A stretch of 64,000 nucleotides of DNA from Nyssa sinensis (GCA_008638375.1 CM018031.1:3571001-3635000), one strand, 5' to 3'. Counted from the stretch's first letter, positions 24,546 through 37,882 are shown. The notes: a model not told the origin generated them from the sequence alone. Numbers and translations: made by a program.

Positions 24546-26718
24546 GACAGATACACATCCACATGATTATTGATCATGCACACACATACACACATCTACA
24601 TCTTAACTTGTGTTGATTCATCTGTTGAAAGATGGTAAATGATTTAGTTTGGTTTGTTTTATTTTCGGCACTTCAAACAGATCAAGTAGAGATCAGATCA
24701 GTTACCAACTTGCAATTGAATATATAGTTGGGGAGAAAAAAATCTCAAGAAAATCTAAGTAACCCTTAGTAACATTTTTTTAAAGTATTCTTTTACTTAT
24801 TTACGAGGAAAACAAGAAATAAAAAATAATATTTGATTTTTCTTAAAAGCAAAAAGGTTTTCACTTTGTAAGCAAAAAAAATGTTAGACTTTCTTTTATC
24901 TTCAATTGTTCTAATATTTATCTCTATCATCACTATCATATATGAGTATACAAATATACATATGCACATAGAACAGCTAGCATATATATATATACGGATA
25001 CATGTGTGTGTGTGTTTAGATATATGATTGTCAGTATTTATATATAAATATGTCTATATTTGTAAAGATATATGTACTTACAACTATTTACATATGCTCT
25101 TATATACAATATACACAGGCACGTATATGTCATGACACCACATATCCAAAATTCCTATAATAACTAGTAGTTGAGGCTGAGGCTGGAATACCTGACAGAA
25201 TTTTCACCTAGCTTGGGATAGTCTTTGTTTCTATTTCATTTTGGTTGCGTTTGGTTGGACTGGGTGATCTATACTTTTTTTGCTTGTAGGTATTTTCCCT
25301 TTTGTTTCAGTTTCTTTCCTTTTCTTTAATAAAATAGCAAACTTTTCACCACAAAAAAGTCTCTATATATGCACTTATATACACATATACCTTTGTATAT
25401 ATTTATGCATGCTTATATATGTATATATATGTCTACACACATGCTTTTATATCTACTTAATTTCTTTTGATAATATATATATGTTTACACGTGTGCATAT
25501 AATTATCACACCCTTAAAACTTGTTCCTACACAAGAGTTCCCCCACTTTTGATCCTTTCTTCTCCAAAGGACTATTATAACTGGGTATTTTTACATTAAC
25601 TCTGGGTTAATATATGTATGTAAATAGATGGCTAAATTAACTTCAAGTATTTTTTGGTTCTTTTATGAGTGTACCTTTTTTTCTTTTTTTTTTTTAAAGA
25701 AAAGAGTTGTTGGGTACGTAGTTATGAAAAACTTTAGTAGTTAGAGAAACTAAACCCAAGTATATTAGTATATTAATTAGTATATTTATTAATTCTAAAA
25801 ACATCCATGATACGGTCGTACATAAACAAAATTAAGTAACTAAATCCGATATATCAATCAATTCTTTCAGTGCAATAACGAAATATAGTTAGTGTTAGTT
25901 CATCAATTCAACTAATACCCATTAGCTAAGGCTAAAAAGCCTAAAATGTTATATAGATTGAGAAGGGTAAATTTAGGGCATATGTTTCAATTTTTTTGTT
26001 AATGAAAATCTACTGATCATTTCAATAATTTTTATCAAATTATAATAAAAAAATAAATACATCCAGTAAAATGTGGGCTAATAAAATTTTTGGTTGTCAA
26101 AATTAGTACATGTTTATAGAGAAATGACTACTTTCTCAATGTATATTTCTAGCCTCCACGAAAAAAATTTCTAACACCGTCCTTGTAGGCATATGTACAC
26201 TTATATTTATCAACTTAATATTTATTTCATCTTAATTAAAATAAAAATGATTTTAATAGACCTAGCTACAAATTAATTAAAATTAAAATCCACTTTTAAG
26301 AAATACTTATCAAACACACTTTTGCTTTTTTAATTTTTCCTTTTTATTAGTTAAAAGCAAATAAATATAGTTGTTAAAAGTACTTTAAAAAATTGTAGTT
26401 AAATGATATATAAATTTATTCATTTTATTAATACAAATTTAAAAGGACAGAATAGCACCCTATATATATATATTTTGTTTCACGTTCTATATAGTAAGGT
26501 ATAATTCTCCTAAATATTATCCTTGATAAGTCTGTAAAATAAGGCATCACTCATGAACATTTGACAAAAAAAAAAAATCAATGGTTGATAACATTTTTGA
26601 TTTTTGATATTATCATAAAGTTAGATAACAGTTTCAAGCTAAAGAAATACAAATTATTTCCATATCTCACATATAAGAGTATGTGTGGATAATATATTTC
26701 TATATCTCCTTCACATAA
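23577..26718. other. Gene-free; microsatellite-rich
   Basis: No gene is supported. About 23577-23760 continues the older repeat interrupted by the TRIM. Compound (CT)n(TA)n at about 24485-24544 is the longest microsatellite here. AT/CA-rich imperfect arrays occupy about 24940-25130 and 25360-25500, producing spurious Tyr/Ile-rich frames. Confidence 0.55.
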
Positions 26719-28450
26719 TTAAACAGCATCACTGCAGAAGCTTTGTTGAACTTCAACTGCTAGTTCCTCCACACTTAGCTGACACTCCAGCCCTATCTAT
26801 AACATTAAATCATCAAAAAGGAGAAGAAGAAAAAACACAAAGTTCTTATTAGATACACATATTGACAAATATATATAGCACACGCACACATATATTAGCA
26901 ATAGGAAATTACGCTATGATTTGTTTTGGGCAGAGGAGGAAAAAAGAGGGTTATAACATCATTCTGTCAGATGACCAAAAGAATAAATAACAAGAAATTA
27001 GCTGCCAAGGCATCCCGGGTTCCCTTGTAGTGTGTGCATATTACATGAGTATGTGAATATACCAATGATACCATCTAGTTGTAGAATCTGATTAGTATTT
27101 ACAGAATTGTCTACTGACTAGTTGTGTAGAACAACACACACACACATATGTACTCGATCACATTATAGTCCACACACACACACACATATGGTATTCTGGT
27201 AGCTGCATATGTAGTTAGGCATCTTGTGTTGTATTTGCATGGGCATTCGCGTGGCTACTTGCATGTGCATGTGTTGTGTTTGTTATGAATATATATGTAA
27301 CATAAGGTGACATGCATGTGGTGTTTATAAAGAGGAATTCAGTGCGTAATTATGAGTTACCCATTCACTATAAGGCATATGTGTATGTGTAATTGCGTGG
27401 GTGTTATATATATGCATATGTGTGTGTGAGTGTGTATCAGAATGGTGCAATGATATATATCACCTTGATGACGAAAGAGTATAGAACAGTGTCTTCCATG
27501 CTACTGATGTTCAGATGAAGAATTTCAAAAGAAAGTTTCTCCAGCACATTGATAATCTTCACTATTTGACCTGGGATTCGCTTAGATATAGTCCTCAAGA
27601 TGACATTCGATCCAGATAGCTTTGCTTCGACATCTGCAACTGGAGAGTTGCAGCATGCTCCCAGTTCCTTCACGTTTTGATCAAATCCGAAGGGACTGTC
27701 AGCTGGTTGAGCAGCAGCAGTAGTACTGATCAGCTGCAATGGCCTTGGGCTAGGACCAGGGCTAGGGCTTAGACTCTTCCTTTGTTTCTTGGACTCCAAA
27801 GATTGTAGAACTTGGTGCAACTCCTTAATGAATTCTATTACACCCCCTATAATTGATGCTTGGTCTCCCTTCATATCATAGAAAAAAATCTTATTAGTAA
27901 GTATATACACGAGATATTTTGAGAATTTTTCAAACGGAACAAGTCATAACTATTTTTATTAAGTTATCTAATTTTTAAATAAATTAATCATCAAATCATC
28001 TCCCTTCATATTATAGAAAAAATCTTAGCGGCTGTATATACGAGACTTATTGATTATTCTTCAATCAGGAATATATTAAAGATTTTTTCTTAATCAAGTT
28101 GTTTGATTTTTACACAAATTAATCCTATTTGATTTAATTTTGTTCATTTTTTAAGTATTTTTCAGTAAAGAATATGAATAGCTGTATTATTAAAAAATAT
28201 TTATCAAATAATTAAAAATAAATTAAATCAAGCCATCTCTGTTCTACATAACCAGTTGTGGTATTTTCCAAACAAGCTCATACGTGAACAAGTATGTGCA
28301 GGTACTATATGTGTGTGTGTGTATAGAGAGAGACGGAGAGAGAGAGAGATATACCCTCTTGATATAGAAACATGGGGTCAAGGAGCGCAAAACTTTGAGA
28401 TGTTCATTCATCTGTCTTCTCCTGTTTCTCTCCACAGCTATATGAGACAT
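26719..28450 (-). CDS. MUTE: MUTE-type bHLH transcription factor (3 exons, 192 aa)
   Basis: MUTE ends asymmetric divisions in the stomatal lineage and commits meristemoids to guard mother cells, acting as a nuclear heterodimer with SCRM/ICE1-type bHLHs. Exons on the minus strand are 28450-28355 (32 codons), 27868-27464 (135 codons) and 26796-26719 (25 codons plus TAA). All joins are in phase 0 with GT-AG borders. The protein starts [19 protein letters not shown], the bHLH basic region directly at the N terminus as in Arabidopsis MUTE. There is no N-terminal extension like that of SPEECHLESS or FAMA. Helix 2 carries [18 protein letters not shown] Ser/Pro-rich linker follows, then ACCNSP and an ACT-like C-terminal domain ending [16 protein letters not shown]. 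Exon 3 encodes [20 protein letters not shown]. The length is close to the roughly 200 aa usual for the family. Intron 2 has (CA)n tracts near 27130 and 27172. Nothing appears broken. Confidence 0.96.
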
Positions 28451-28510
28451 GTTTTGGGTTGTGTTCTCTTTGTTTTCAAGACTAAGACTCTTTTCATAAC
28501 ACCAAATTCT

Positions 28511-28524
28511 CTCTATTTATAAGC
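28511..28524 (-). promoter_or_regulatory. TATA box of the MUTE gene
   Basis: On the minus strand GCTTATAAATAGAG lies about 60 bases upstream of the MUTE start codon. This predicts a transcript start near 28485 and a leader of about 35 bases. No upstream ATG is seen between the predicted start and MUTE. Confidence 0.7.
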
Positions 28525-28626
28525 AACTATAGAGAGGAAGAGTATCCATACACAGTAACATCTCTAAATACGTCTAGGTCCTTTTTATTAAATGCAATAT
28601 GTTGCACTCTCGTGAAGCTAGTTTTA

Positions 28627-28666
<40 letters not shown>

Positions 28667-31061
28667 CTCTCTCTCTATATTGTGTACCTATGTATTACAG
28701 CTCTCACGTTTATTATCTTGGGACAATTACGTGCCCCGCGTGAGTTTAAAGAAGAGAGGTTAAATTCTCATCTTTCCCATGCACTACATTACCTGCAACT
28801 TGCTCCGTATCATGCATGCCACGCTCAGCTCTTCATCCCCCCTCAACTCTCTGCTGGATTGCCATCTGTTCCATTTTCCAAAAAGTTCTTAATCAAATTA
28901 TATATATGTGCTGCTGAACATCTTCCAAGATGTTCGTGTGACAAGCCAAAATTCTTGATGAGATTGACATATCAATGTCCTATCAACATTGTCATACCAT
29001 GTATGTCATAGTTTTTTTTTTTTTTTGTGAGTCATTTCACACAATAAATTGTTATTAGACTGATATACTAACAAGTAATAATCCATACTAACTAAAAAAT
29101 AACTCATGACAAATTTTAGTTAATACCAAAATCATTTATTAGTGAATTATATAACATATGATACATATTATTTGTATTTTAATAATAATATTATGTCATG
29201 TATTATAATTTATTTATTTTTTAAAATAAATCATATCACATGATATATTATTATTAGTATGTCACATGATATATTATTATTAAAAAAATATTTAGTATGT
29301 CACATAATATATTATTATTAAAAAAATATACTGTGACATGATGGCTCATTTCATTGATGAATGCCTCTTAACTTGATGGCAGGTAGAGAAACTGGGTACA
29401 AAATTAGAACTAAAACTATGATGCATGTTGGGACAAGTGTACACAATCGAAGTCCCAAACTAGTACAAGTGTCCTTCACAAATTTGATAAGGTGATAGGA
29501 CTAGTGACTCATGGATCTACCAAAGGAGCAGTAAAGACTTTGACAACTACTTATGTCCCTCAATTCTATTGATGGGACCATACCGGAGGTGGTTAATGAT
29601 AAATTGTTGTTTTGGAAAAAAAAAAAAAGTTTGAGTGTTTTATAAAAATTATTATAAAATATGAAAGTATGAAATATAAATAAAAAAAGATTATTGAATA
29701 GTATTATATTATTTTTTATTAATTTAACTAAATAAATATCAAGAAATAGTAAATTATTAAAATAAATTAATTTTAGCTTAAAAAAGTATGATTCTCTTTC
29801 TATAAGTTGATTTTAACTTATTGCATATAAATAATTAATTTTAAATTAAGTATTTAATTTATTTCTAAACGTGATAAGCTAACTTATTAAACTAAAACAA
29901 ACGGATTCTTAATTTAAGTGTGTTTGAGTAAGGGAGTAATTGCTATTTAACAAGAAGAAGGTAATGATTTTGTGCCCATACTGTGTGGCAAATAATTGAT
30001 GTGTAATATGAAAGTATTTTTGCGAAGAGTAATGATATACATAATTCACTTTTTCACTCTATTGTTTTTCTTTTTCTTTTTTTTTTTTGCTTTTTTAACA
30101 TTTAGATACAATGAAATGAGATTCACTACATAAAAAAAGTATTAAATGAGATCATGTTTAGAGATGGCCTCCCATCTCCACTTCATTTATTATGTTTCAC
30201 ATCTCTCTACCCCGTCCCCCATCGGGCCATCCCTACCCCTCTGTCTAATTTTTTTATTAAAAAAATTAAAATTAATTAACTAATATTATTATAAATACAA
30301 ATGTATATGTACAAATAATATATGTGCATATTTTATATATACAAAGATATTTAAATTTATATATGTGAAATTATTAAATAGAATATACAAATATCAAATA
30401 GTATTTATACAATTATAATATATAATCGGGGCAAGATTGGTTAGGACGAGGATACCTAAACCCCTTCTCATCTCGAATTTGTGTTAAATTTTAATATTTT
30501 ATCTATTCTTGTCCTATCCTGTTTATTTTCACGCCAAACCAATCTCATTAAGAGTGAAAGCAGAACCAGAAAAAGGAGGAACATTTTGCCATTCCTAGAC
30601 ACTCCCATTAGAATTGGTGTTTATCCAAGCACAATGTTGGTGTTTCTGTGAAAGGACACGCCATGCAGAAATGAAAGCAGGCAGGAAAGAACTCCGAATG
30701 GCTTCCGCCTAAATGCAATCCACACACAACATGAATGGGAGATTCAATGGCAACGTTGCATGCAGCTATCACACAACAGAAAATCACCAGTACTATGACG
30801 AGAATGAAAGGGTCATCAGATGAAATTAATTCTATTGAGATTGATCAATGAGGAATGGGGAGACAATTCGTCTTATGAATACACAGAATTTTAGTTGACG
30901 CAGGAACACGGGAGGTCGACAAAATATACAAAGGGAGGGTGGAGAAAACCGATTGGATTTGCATTAGCACAGCCTACCAAAGATAAAAAAAAATAAAAAG
31001 AAGACAGTTTGCTACAGCACTGCTCAGGTTGATGTGCACAACCCCTAGTATTGGGGTATCC
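28525..31061. other. MUTE upstream region and gene-free sequence
   Basis: A (CT)n/(GT)n tract lies at about 28630-28677. The GC-richer block at about 28720-28900 contains GCATGCATGCC near 28812, an RY-like motif. It may hold MUTE regulatory sequence, but this is unproven. AT-rich repeats follow at 29161-29345. C-rich remnants near 30205-30240 and 30430-30470 look like degraded transposon ends. No coding sequence is recognised. Confidence 0.5.
29161..29345. repeat. AT-rich repeat with three short tandem copies
   Basis: The motif (A/G)TCACAT(G/A)ATATATTATTATT occurs at about 29235, 29261 and 29300. The last two copies are separated by A-runs. The flank TAAAATAAATCATATCACAT is palindromic and resembles AT-rich sequence near 12185, 47130 and 50190. 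This suggests a dispersed MITE-like family, but ends and target duplication were not resolved. Confidence 0.5.
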
Positions 31062-31240
31062 AATCTCATTCACTCCGCTAGCTAACTTACGTTTCTCAGT
31101 GTCAATCAGTACTATAAATAAATCAAACCTAACTGAATCAAGTAATAGTATGTAATCTCATTCACTCCGCTAGCTAACTTACATCTCTCAGTGTCAATTA
31201 GAACTACAAATGAATCAAACCTAACTGAATCGAGCAATAA
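31062..31240. repeat. Two-copy 92-bp tandem repeat
   Basis: AATCTCATTCACTCCGCTAG followed by CTAACTTAC, CTCAGTGTCAAT and AATCAAACCTAACTGAATC occurs at 31062 and again at 31154, a 92-base period. Differences are few, so this is a fairly recent local duplication. Confidence 0.9.
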
Positions 31241-33189
31241 ATTATTCAAACTTGACTCACTAAAATAAATAAGATTCAAATTATATTAAAATTCGACTTT
31301 TTAATTTCTCAAGCTAATCTCGATTGAACCTCTAATCGAGTCGATCACAAGAGTATTAGGCCAATTATTGCCTTATCAAGCCAAATTCAATAAATTAATA
31401 AGCCTATAACTGATCCAACCTTGATTTGTTGTACAGCATATCAAAATCAGCCCAGCATGGTTTTCTTTCTGAGACTTTTCCAGACTCTCATTCCTGTATA
31501 ATTTGTTGGGTTTAGGAAGAGAAACAGCATTCATCCCGTGTGCCTTTTGAGTAGCAATATGCATCGGTTATATTCGGTTATTAAGCCTTGATATTCAAGC
31601 AAAAATTTGTCAAAGGTCCATCCATGGCTAACTATGATGTAGCAGGACACAGTCCAGAAAGGAATATACATATACATGGATGCAACTCATTCAATCACAT
31701 GCCTATTTTCAATGTTCCTTTGTTTTAAAAGGTGGTTGGTGCACCTGAACTTCCAATAGGTATTTTGGAAATCAATTCATCAGCCATGCAATTGCATTGG
31801 GTAGGGAACTTGCCAGAGCTATTTCTATTATTTCCATTTCCTGGCTCCTCCAAGTAACAACGCAAAATCAGGTACTTTGGGAAGTAATGAAAGCACAAAA
31901 ACAACTTTGGCAACACTCATGCCCGCCCATAGCCAAAAACCATTGTAACACAACAGGAAAAAGTGAAAGCATAACATCAACAAACAGGATTGGAATTAGT
32001 GGTTAAGAGTCGTATTTCCATCAATCAATATTCATACTAAAATTATGAACCATTCAGTCCTTTTCACAAAGTATGATCCATTGGCTGACTGCAGAAACAA
32101 CTCAAACAAGTAGAATTTCAAGCTTAATTAACCACTGACCCATTGGTCCAACAGTAGAAGACTAGTCAATTAGAAGCTTGAGTTCAGAGAGGTCAAGAGT
32201 TTTTGAACTCTTTAGGGTGTACTAGCCAGGGTAATTTTTATCCAGCAGGTAGGATGAAGTGTAAGGTGAAGCATTGGGTTCTGCAAGGGTTTAAATGTTT
32301 GGAGCAAAAGAAAAGAACAGAAGAGAAAGAAGCCTGACTGCAAATCTCCTTGTGTTGATGATTGTGTATTAGTTGGGGTTAGTTTCATCTCACCAATGTA
32401 AGATAGTTTCACAATGTAACCAGTTTGTCGATCTAATTTCATATATATAATCATCATTACATGTCATTAACATTTGATGTGGTCATTTACTTTACATAAT
32501 TCTATCTGATTCTGCTAACAAACCAATAGCAAATTAGTCTGAAGTGTTAAACTTCATGTGCCCTTCCTATCCTTGAGTCTCTGCATGTCAAATAAAAGTT
32601 GTTAAAACAATTGAAAATCATCATAAAAGAACAAAGGAATCACCGATTAGGAATTACTAATGAGCAGAAAACTGCAATTGCGAATGGTAAAGCTCAGGAA
32701 TGAATGCAATAAAGAAACAATTGAAAACATCCAGGCATGAGAAGTATCATGATATTTTTTTCTTTTTGAACTTTAATAGGCATTACTTATTTCCATGCAA
32801 GAAAAACATATCCATTTCAAGCACAATCTTTACATTGACAACAAATATATTTAGGTGAGACTAAGGCTACCTAAAGCTAAAGCATTTCAATAGAATCCTC
32901 CAACCCATTGAAACTTCTTGAATCATTAGTTTTATTCCACTAAGCCTCCATAACATGATTTTATTATGCATTTTTTTTACTAGTATAAGAATTCATTCAA
33001 AAGAAGCTCAAGAAAGAGGGAGAGCTCCCATGTACATAAACAGAAAAATAAATAAATAAAAAACTATAACCACCACCTATACCAACCAAAATCTAATCAC
33101 ATAGCTCAAAACTCATTACAATAACCTCATATCACTCAAACTCCACTAAAGAATATTTAAACATAGCATAACAAAGAAAAACCCAAAAG
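31241..33189. other. No gene identified; possible 3' region of DsPTP1
   Basis: This lies downstream of the last recognised phosphatase exon on the minus strand. The base composition is less AT-rich than the flanks, which fits transcribed or old single-copy sequence. The missing terminal exon and 3' UTR of the phosphatase could lie here or in 34020-35008. I could not identify them. Confidence 0.35.
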
Positions 33190-34021
33190 TGTGAAAAATT
33201 CAAAAACCATCCTTTCAAGTACCACAATGATTTTTCTTCCCCTTCAAAAATTTCAATTCAATTCCCTTCAAATGCACCACAAGAGATATACAGGAGCTGT
33301 AGCCCAAACTTGTTCGCCCCTTCCTACATCCAAGGTCCTCCCCCCAGCTCACCGAGAGATCCATAACCATTGCTGGCTTAACCCAATCCAAACTAAAAAA
33401 AAGAAGAGCAAACTCCACAAGTCTCTAGCCATCAGACAATGCAAAAACAAATGTTTGATAGTCTCCTCCTGAGACTTCACACATACAACACCTATTGACC
33501 AAGCAGAATCCTCTCTTCCTAAAATTATCAATCATAAGAATAACTTCAAGTGCCATAGTTCACTGAAACACGACCTACAAAAGTGCCCGTCTTACAAATT
33601 ATCTTGTATGGAAAACTGACACCATACCAAGGAGAGACCCATAGTAATGAAAGCTGATGCCATCATTAGTATGCTTCCACTGAATTTAGAATATTCCTAA
33701 TCCAATTGACAACTGTTTAACAAGTTCATTAGAATTGTCACCGAATCCACCCCCCAATCATGGAAATTCCTTCGAAATGAAGGCCCCCAAATAACACCAT
33801 AGCTGAGTCAGGAGAGCAAGTTGCCACCAATGTTTCCTGATCCCTTGAAATTTGAAACAGGTATGGAAATCAAGCCACTAAAGTATCAACCCCACACTAT
33901 GGATCATACTAGAACCTAACCCCCTCCCACGTCCCCATACAAACTCAACATTCATAGTAAACACTGACCACCCCTTCCTAGTAATCTTCTAAATACCCTC
34001 CCCGATGCATACCCCTGTTTT
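33190..34021 (-). mobile_element. LINE remnant with zf-RVT domain (minus strand)
   Basis: On the minus strand, about 33531-33400 reads VVCVKSQEETIKHLFLHC followed by ARDLW. This is the C-x2-C...HL..HC pattern of the zf-RVT zinc-binding domain found C-terminal to the reverse transcriptase of plant L1-type LINEs. Further downstream a frame-shifted piece reads HLKGIELKFLKGK, corresponding to the LWRERN.R.F region of the family. Stops and shifts throughout show decay. The part at 33540-34021 is more degraded and is included by position and weak resemblance. Confidence 0.65.
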
Positions 34022-35008
34022 AATCTTAATCAATATCCTCCACAACTGCTAATTTTTTTTTCTAGAATCATTCCCTGAAACTCACTGAGGTGTGATGTTA
34101 CAACTGTTTTCCAATTTTCCATAACATCTTCCTCATTGGCTCCTAAAAGGAATCTCAACTTGGCTGGGTGAAAGGGTTGATGCAAACATATTATCAATTT
34201 GTGTGAAAGGAAGTTTTGATGAAATTGCAAGGCCATGAATATGGAACTGCACCAAAAAAAAGCAGATAATAGGAGCACTAGAAGACAGTTTCAGCTATTC
34301 AAACCAGAGTTTTACAAGTACAGGGAAGCAGTTAACCTTACAGTCTCTTTGCTAAATAATACAACTGAATAAACCAACCACTCTGCAAAATTCCTAAACT
34401 TAACATAATTACATAAATATATATCTACTACAACAATATACAATCAAATGAACAAACAGTGCATCTGATATCTTCACAAAGATACTACCTATTATAATAA
34501 TAATTGACCAACAGTCCGAAATTCCTGGGTACAGAAATCTTAACAACAATTCAATATCTACTATGCCCGATGAGCAAAGAGTACATCTGATGTCTTCATT
34601 ACTGTTTTCTACCTATTATAACTGTCTTCTACCCCCAACTGCCTTCGAATGTGATGAATGTGCCACATTTAGATGAGACTTGACAATGCATGAACCTCTT
34701 CTTTTTTCATCTTTGGGTTTGTTGTTGATTTTTTTATTTTTTATTTTTTTGGTTGCTTTTCTTAAAGTCCACCAAGAAGTCTTATTTTCTCACTGTTTGC
34801 TGTTCCCAAGCACCTTAAGACCATTTTGAAACTTTTCATTATTTAAGAATATCTTTAAGAACTCCTTACCCAAAAAGAATATCTATAAGAACATTATTTA
34901 AAAGAAACAACCACCACCAACTCTATATTTGGATGAATACAAGGGTGAGAATATTAGACATCTCAAAATAATCCATTAAAATAAACTATGTTATCAAGGA
35001 TAACGTAC

Positions 35009-37492
35009 CTTGAAGAGATTTCTCAAAGTTTTGTAGTTGTAACATAAAACCCTTGTTAGGAGCTGCCTGTGGTCGTTTGCTCTTCACATGTTCCAAAGCT
35101 TGGGACAGGCTCATACCATGCTTTTTCATCAAGTACGCAACAATGATAGTGACACTGTATGTAAGGTAGAACAAGTTTATCAAATTTCACTCCAAACATG
35201 AGGTTTAAATCGATGGCAGAAATTCATAAACCAAAGCATAACTTTGTTAAGGGAACGCGGCAGTTATTGGTGGGATTTTCAAGTCATTAGAATAATGAAT
35301 AAAATCAAAAGAAAAAAAATGTAAGAGAAATCTAATCAAGATGACTGCATTATTTCAAGTCCAATGACATTGTCTACTAGTTTTTATTTTAAAAGACTAG
35401 AGCACAAGTAACACAGTTGGAGCAGATCGGAGGAGAAAAAAATAGTACATCGCTGAATGCTTTATTTGTATCTGCCCAAGCACAAATACTCTCAAATATG
35501 CCAAGTTAAGCTTGAATAGGACTAGCCAAGCTCAAGTCTGATCTACATCAACTAAGTGCCCATTTGGCAGGCTGTTTTCAGTGGTCAAAACAACGTTTTG
35601 GGGCCAGAATTCATTCCATCAACCATTTGGCAGGGCGGTTGCATTGTTGGGCTGTAATTATTGATCCATAAAACTGCCGTTTCTGTGCCGCAGGTATGAC
35701 CAGTGTTGCCCTGACCATAATTGCTAAAATGCTGGCTGCAAAGAATCCCAACAACCCCTTGTCTGATGCACCTTTGATGTCAAATCCTTTTGTTTGAATG
35801 TATAAGAGATTGTGCCACCACAAAAATTTGTGCCATCACAGGTCCACCAAGAAATGTTATTTAATTTACATTTTTAATTATATCATATATAAACATAATA
35901 AATACATTATTTATTTATTTTATGCAATTTAAATTTATATAAAATATTTATTTTATTTAGTTAATAAAATTTTAAATTAATTTTATAACACTATACCAAG
36001 CAACAATCAATACTACATAATAAATTATAGAGGGCAAAATGAGCTTTTATGCACTAGAATAACTTCTAAATAATTTTTACCGAACACTCAATAAACAATT
36101 CTGCCATCATAAGCTATTCTGCAACATATACATCCAAACACCTAGAATCCATTCTATAAAAGTCATTATGCAAAATCCATTCTACCAAAATCTCTATTCT
36201 CCATAATTTGAAGCTCTCCCAAACGGACTCTAAGCCAAAGATTGAATGCCCCAGCAGTCATCCCAACTTTGTTCATTTACACCACTAATCAAAGTACTAC
36301 ATCAATGTCATTCTTTTGACAGATATAAGGGTATTAAAGTGAAGCCATTATTCTCAATCCCCACAACTACTGTAAAGGATTCACAAAACATTCTATAGAA
36401 TGTAAAACATGGTTCCACATTAAGGGACTGAGTTATGGATCCTGGATGTTGAATGTGCTATGATATTTCTTCACCAGAAGTATGAAAACAACCATGAAAA
36501 GCAAGCAAGCTAGATAGCATGAGAAAAATCACCTTCTGGATCTTCCCACAAAGCAATGAACCAACACACCACCACCCATTCTTTTAGCTTCATCAATGAA
36601 ATCGAAACACTTATCAAAGTATTGTGCTATATTTAAGTCTTCTCTGTCAGGGACTACCTCACATCACAAATAACACCATAAGATTGTTAAGAACTTCAGC
36701 TTTGAATATCCAATATGACTTCAAATAATTTCTAATTCAAAAACTCATTGACACAGAAATCAGAAACTGTGCATAAGCAGTAGAAAGAAATCCATAATAC
36801 TGCAATGAAAAGAACAAACAGCAAATCATATATACGGTGGAACTACAACTAATCTAAGAAAACATAAAGTTGAAACATTGGAACCATTAAAGCTTGAGTT
36901 AGAAAAACATAAAGGCCGCTCAAAACTGCAAATTTATTTTCAGTTTAAGCTAAATTACACACAACTCCTTGAAGACCATTCTATTATGTAATGACATTAT
37001 AAATTAAACAATCAAGTTTACTCAGTTATGGAAAAATAGTCGCTTCTACTCAAGCAGCATGAGCCTTACGAAATTTGGTTTCAAAGAAACATTACTTCAT
37101 GTATCAATAACAAAAATTTCCTACCATCAATAATTTTGTACGTGAAGTCATTTGGATAAGTAGGCGCCAATGAATTGGCCACAGTCAAAATGTGAGTGAT
37201 ATTCAAGCTTTTCAATGCAGTCCTGTTGTTTGCAGCTCCAATGGAACCCAAGAAGAGACCCTAAGAATCCAAGAAAATTTAACCGACTCTATAAATTACA
37301 AAAAGAAGGTTGACTGATGATAAAAAGATCGAAATGTTAATTAATAAAGGAGGAAAGTACATTATGAGCTTACAATCTATTTACCTCTTCAATTTGACAC
37401 GGGACATTATCCTCTCTAATGCATTTTGTTGCATGCATAGCTCGCCAAAGTGCTGCAATTCGTTCCCTATAGATTTCATCAAATTGATCCAT
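35009..37492 (-). CDS. DSPTP1: Dual-specificity protein phosphatase, DsPTP1-like (last exon not found)
   Basis: This cysteine phosphatase removes phosphate from Tyr and Ser/Thr of MAP kinase-type substrates. Coding exons on the minus strand are 37492-37385, 37260-37125, 36653-36533 and 35154-35009, all with GT-AG borders and continuous frame, giving 170 aa plus one base. The start is ATG at 37492 (MDQFDEIYRERIAALWRAM). The body has GLFLGSIGAANN and LKSLNITHILTVA. The catalytic P-loop HCFVGRSR is at about residues 114-121, with Cys115 as nucleophile and Asp84 as candidate general acid. VTIIVAYLMKKHGMSLSQAL follows. The P-loop/AYLMK junction is split by a 1.4-kb intron that holds a Harbinger-like element. 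The last codon is split after CTTCAAG, so at least one more exon must follow. Reading through that donor gives only a short tail and a stop, a possible intron-retention isoform. A leader exon may lie near 40271-40330. Confidence 0.9.
35556..36230. mobile_element. 675-bp PIF/Harbinger-like non-autonomous element in DsPTP1 intron
   Basis: The left end GTGCCCATTTGGCAGGCTG and the right end, reverse complement GAGTCCGTTTGGGAGAGCT, form imperfect terminal inverted repeats. They share the CCnTTTGG core common in PIF/Harbinger elements. A 3-bp TAA target duplication flanks them (35553-35555 and 36231-36233). The interior is AT-rich and has no transposase. It lies between phosphatase coding exons, so it is spliced out. 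A 3-bp duplication alone is weak evidence. The matched terminal motif makes the call. Confidence 0.65.
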
Positions 37493-37882
37493 TGCTGGTA
37501 AGGGGGCACCTTTTCTATTTCTTTTCCTTTTTTCCCTTTAAAATAGTATTTTAACCATCCAAATTTCGGACCTGTCCCACAATCTGAAATTCTCCTTAAA
37601 CTTTGAAATTGTTTATATCAGATTCACAACTACAAGGACAATCAACCTGCACAGGCATCCAATTTTAGGTGTCAAGAACAGTTGAAAAGATTAGTCACAA
37701 TATCAAATAACACAACTTAATGCAATAGAAGTATACATAAAACTACTTCTACCAACTTCATGGAGCTGCTTAACTGGTGTATAGTTGATATAGAAAGCCA
37801 TTTAGGGTTCTCTCTTTGGAAATAGTTACTACAAGCAAAATTCATTTGCACATGGTATTCACTCAATCAAATTGTGTGAATT

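Noticed and set aside
27437..28522. Reading MUTE as two separate broken open frames, and a plus-strand frame at 28256-28522
   Set aside because: The interruptions are introns with GT-AG borders and phase-0 joins. The plus-strand frame is the antisense of exon 1 and a GA/GT tract.
33215..33531. Independent host gene on the minus strand
   Set aside because: The C-x2-C...HL..HC pattern marks the zf-RVT domain of a LINE, and the frames are broken.
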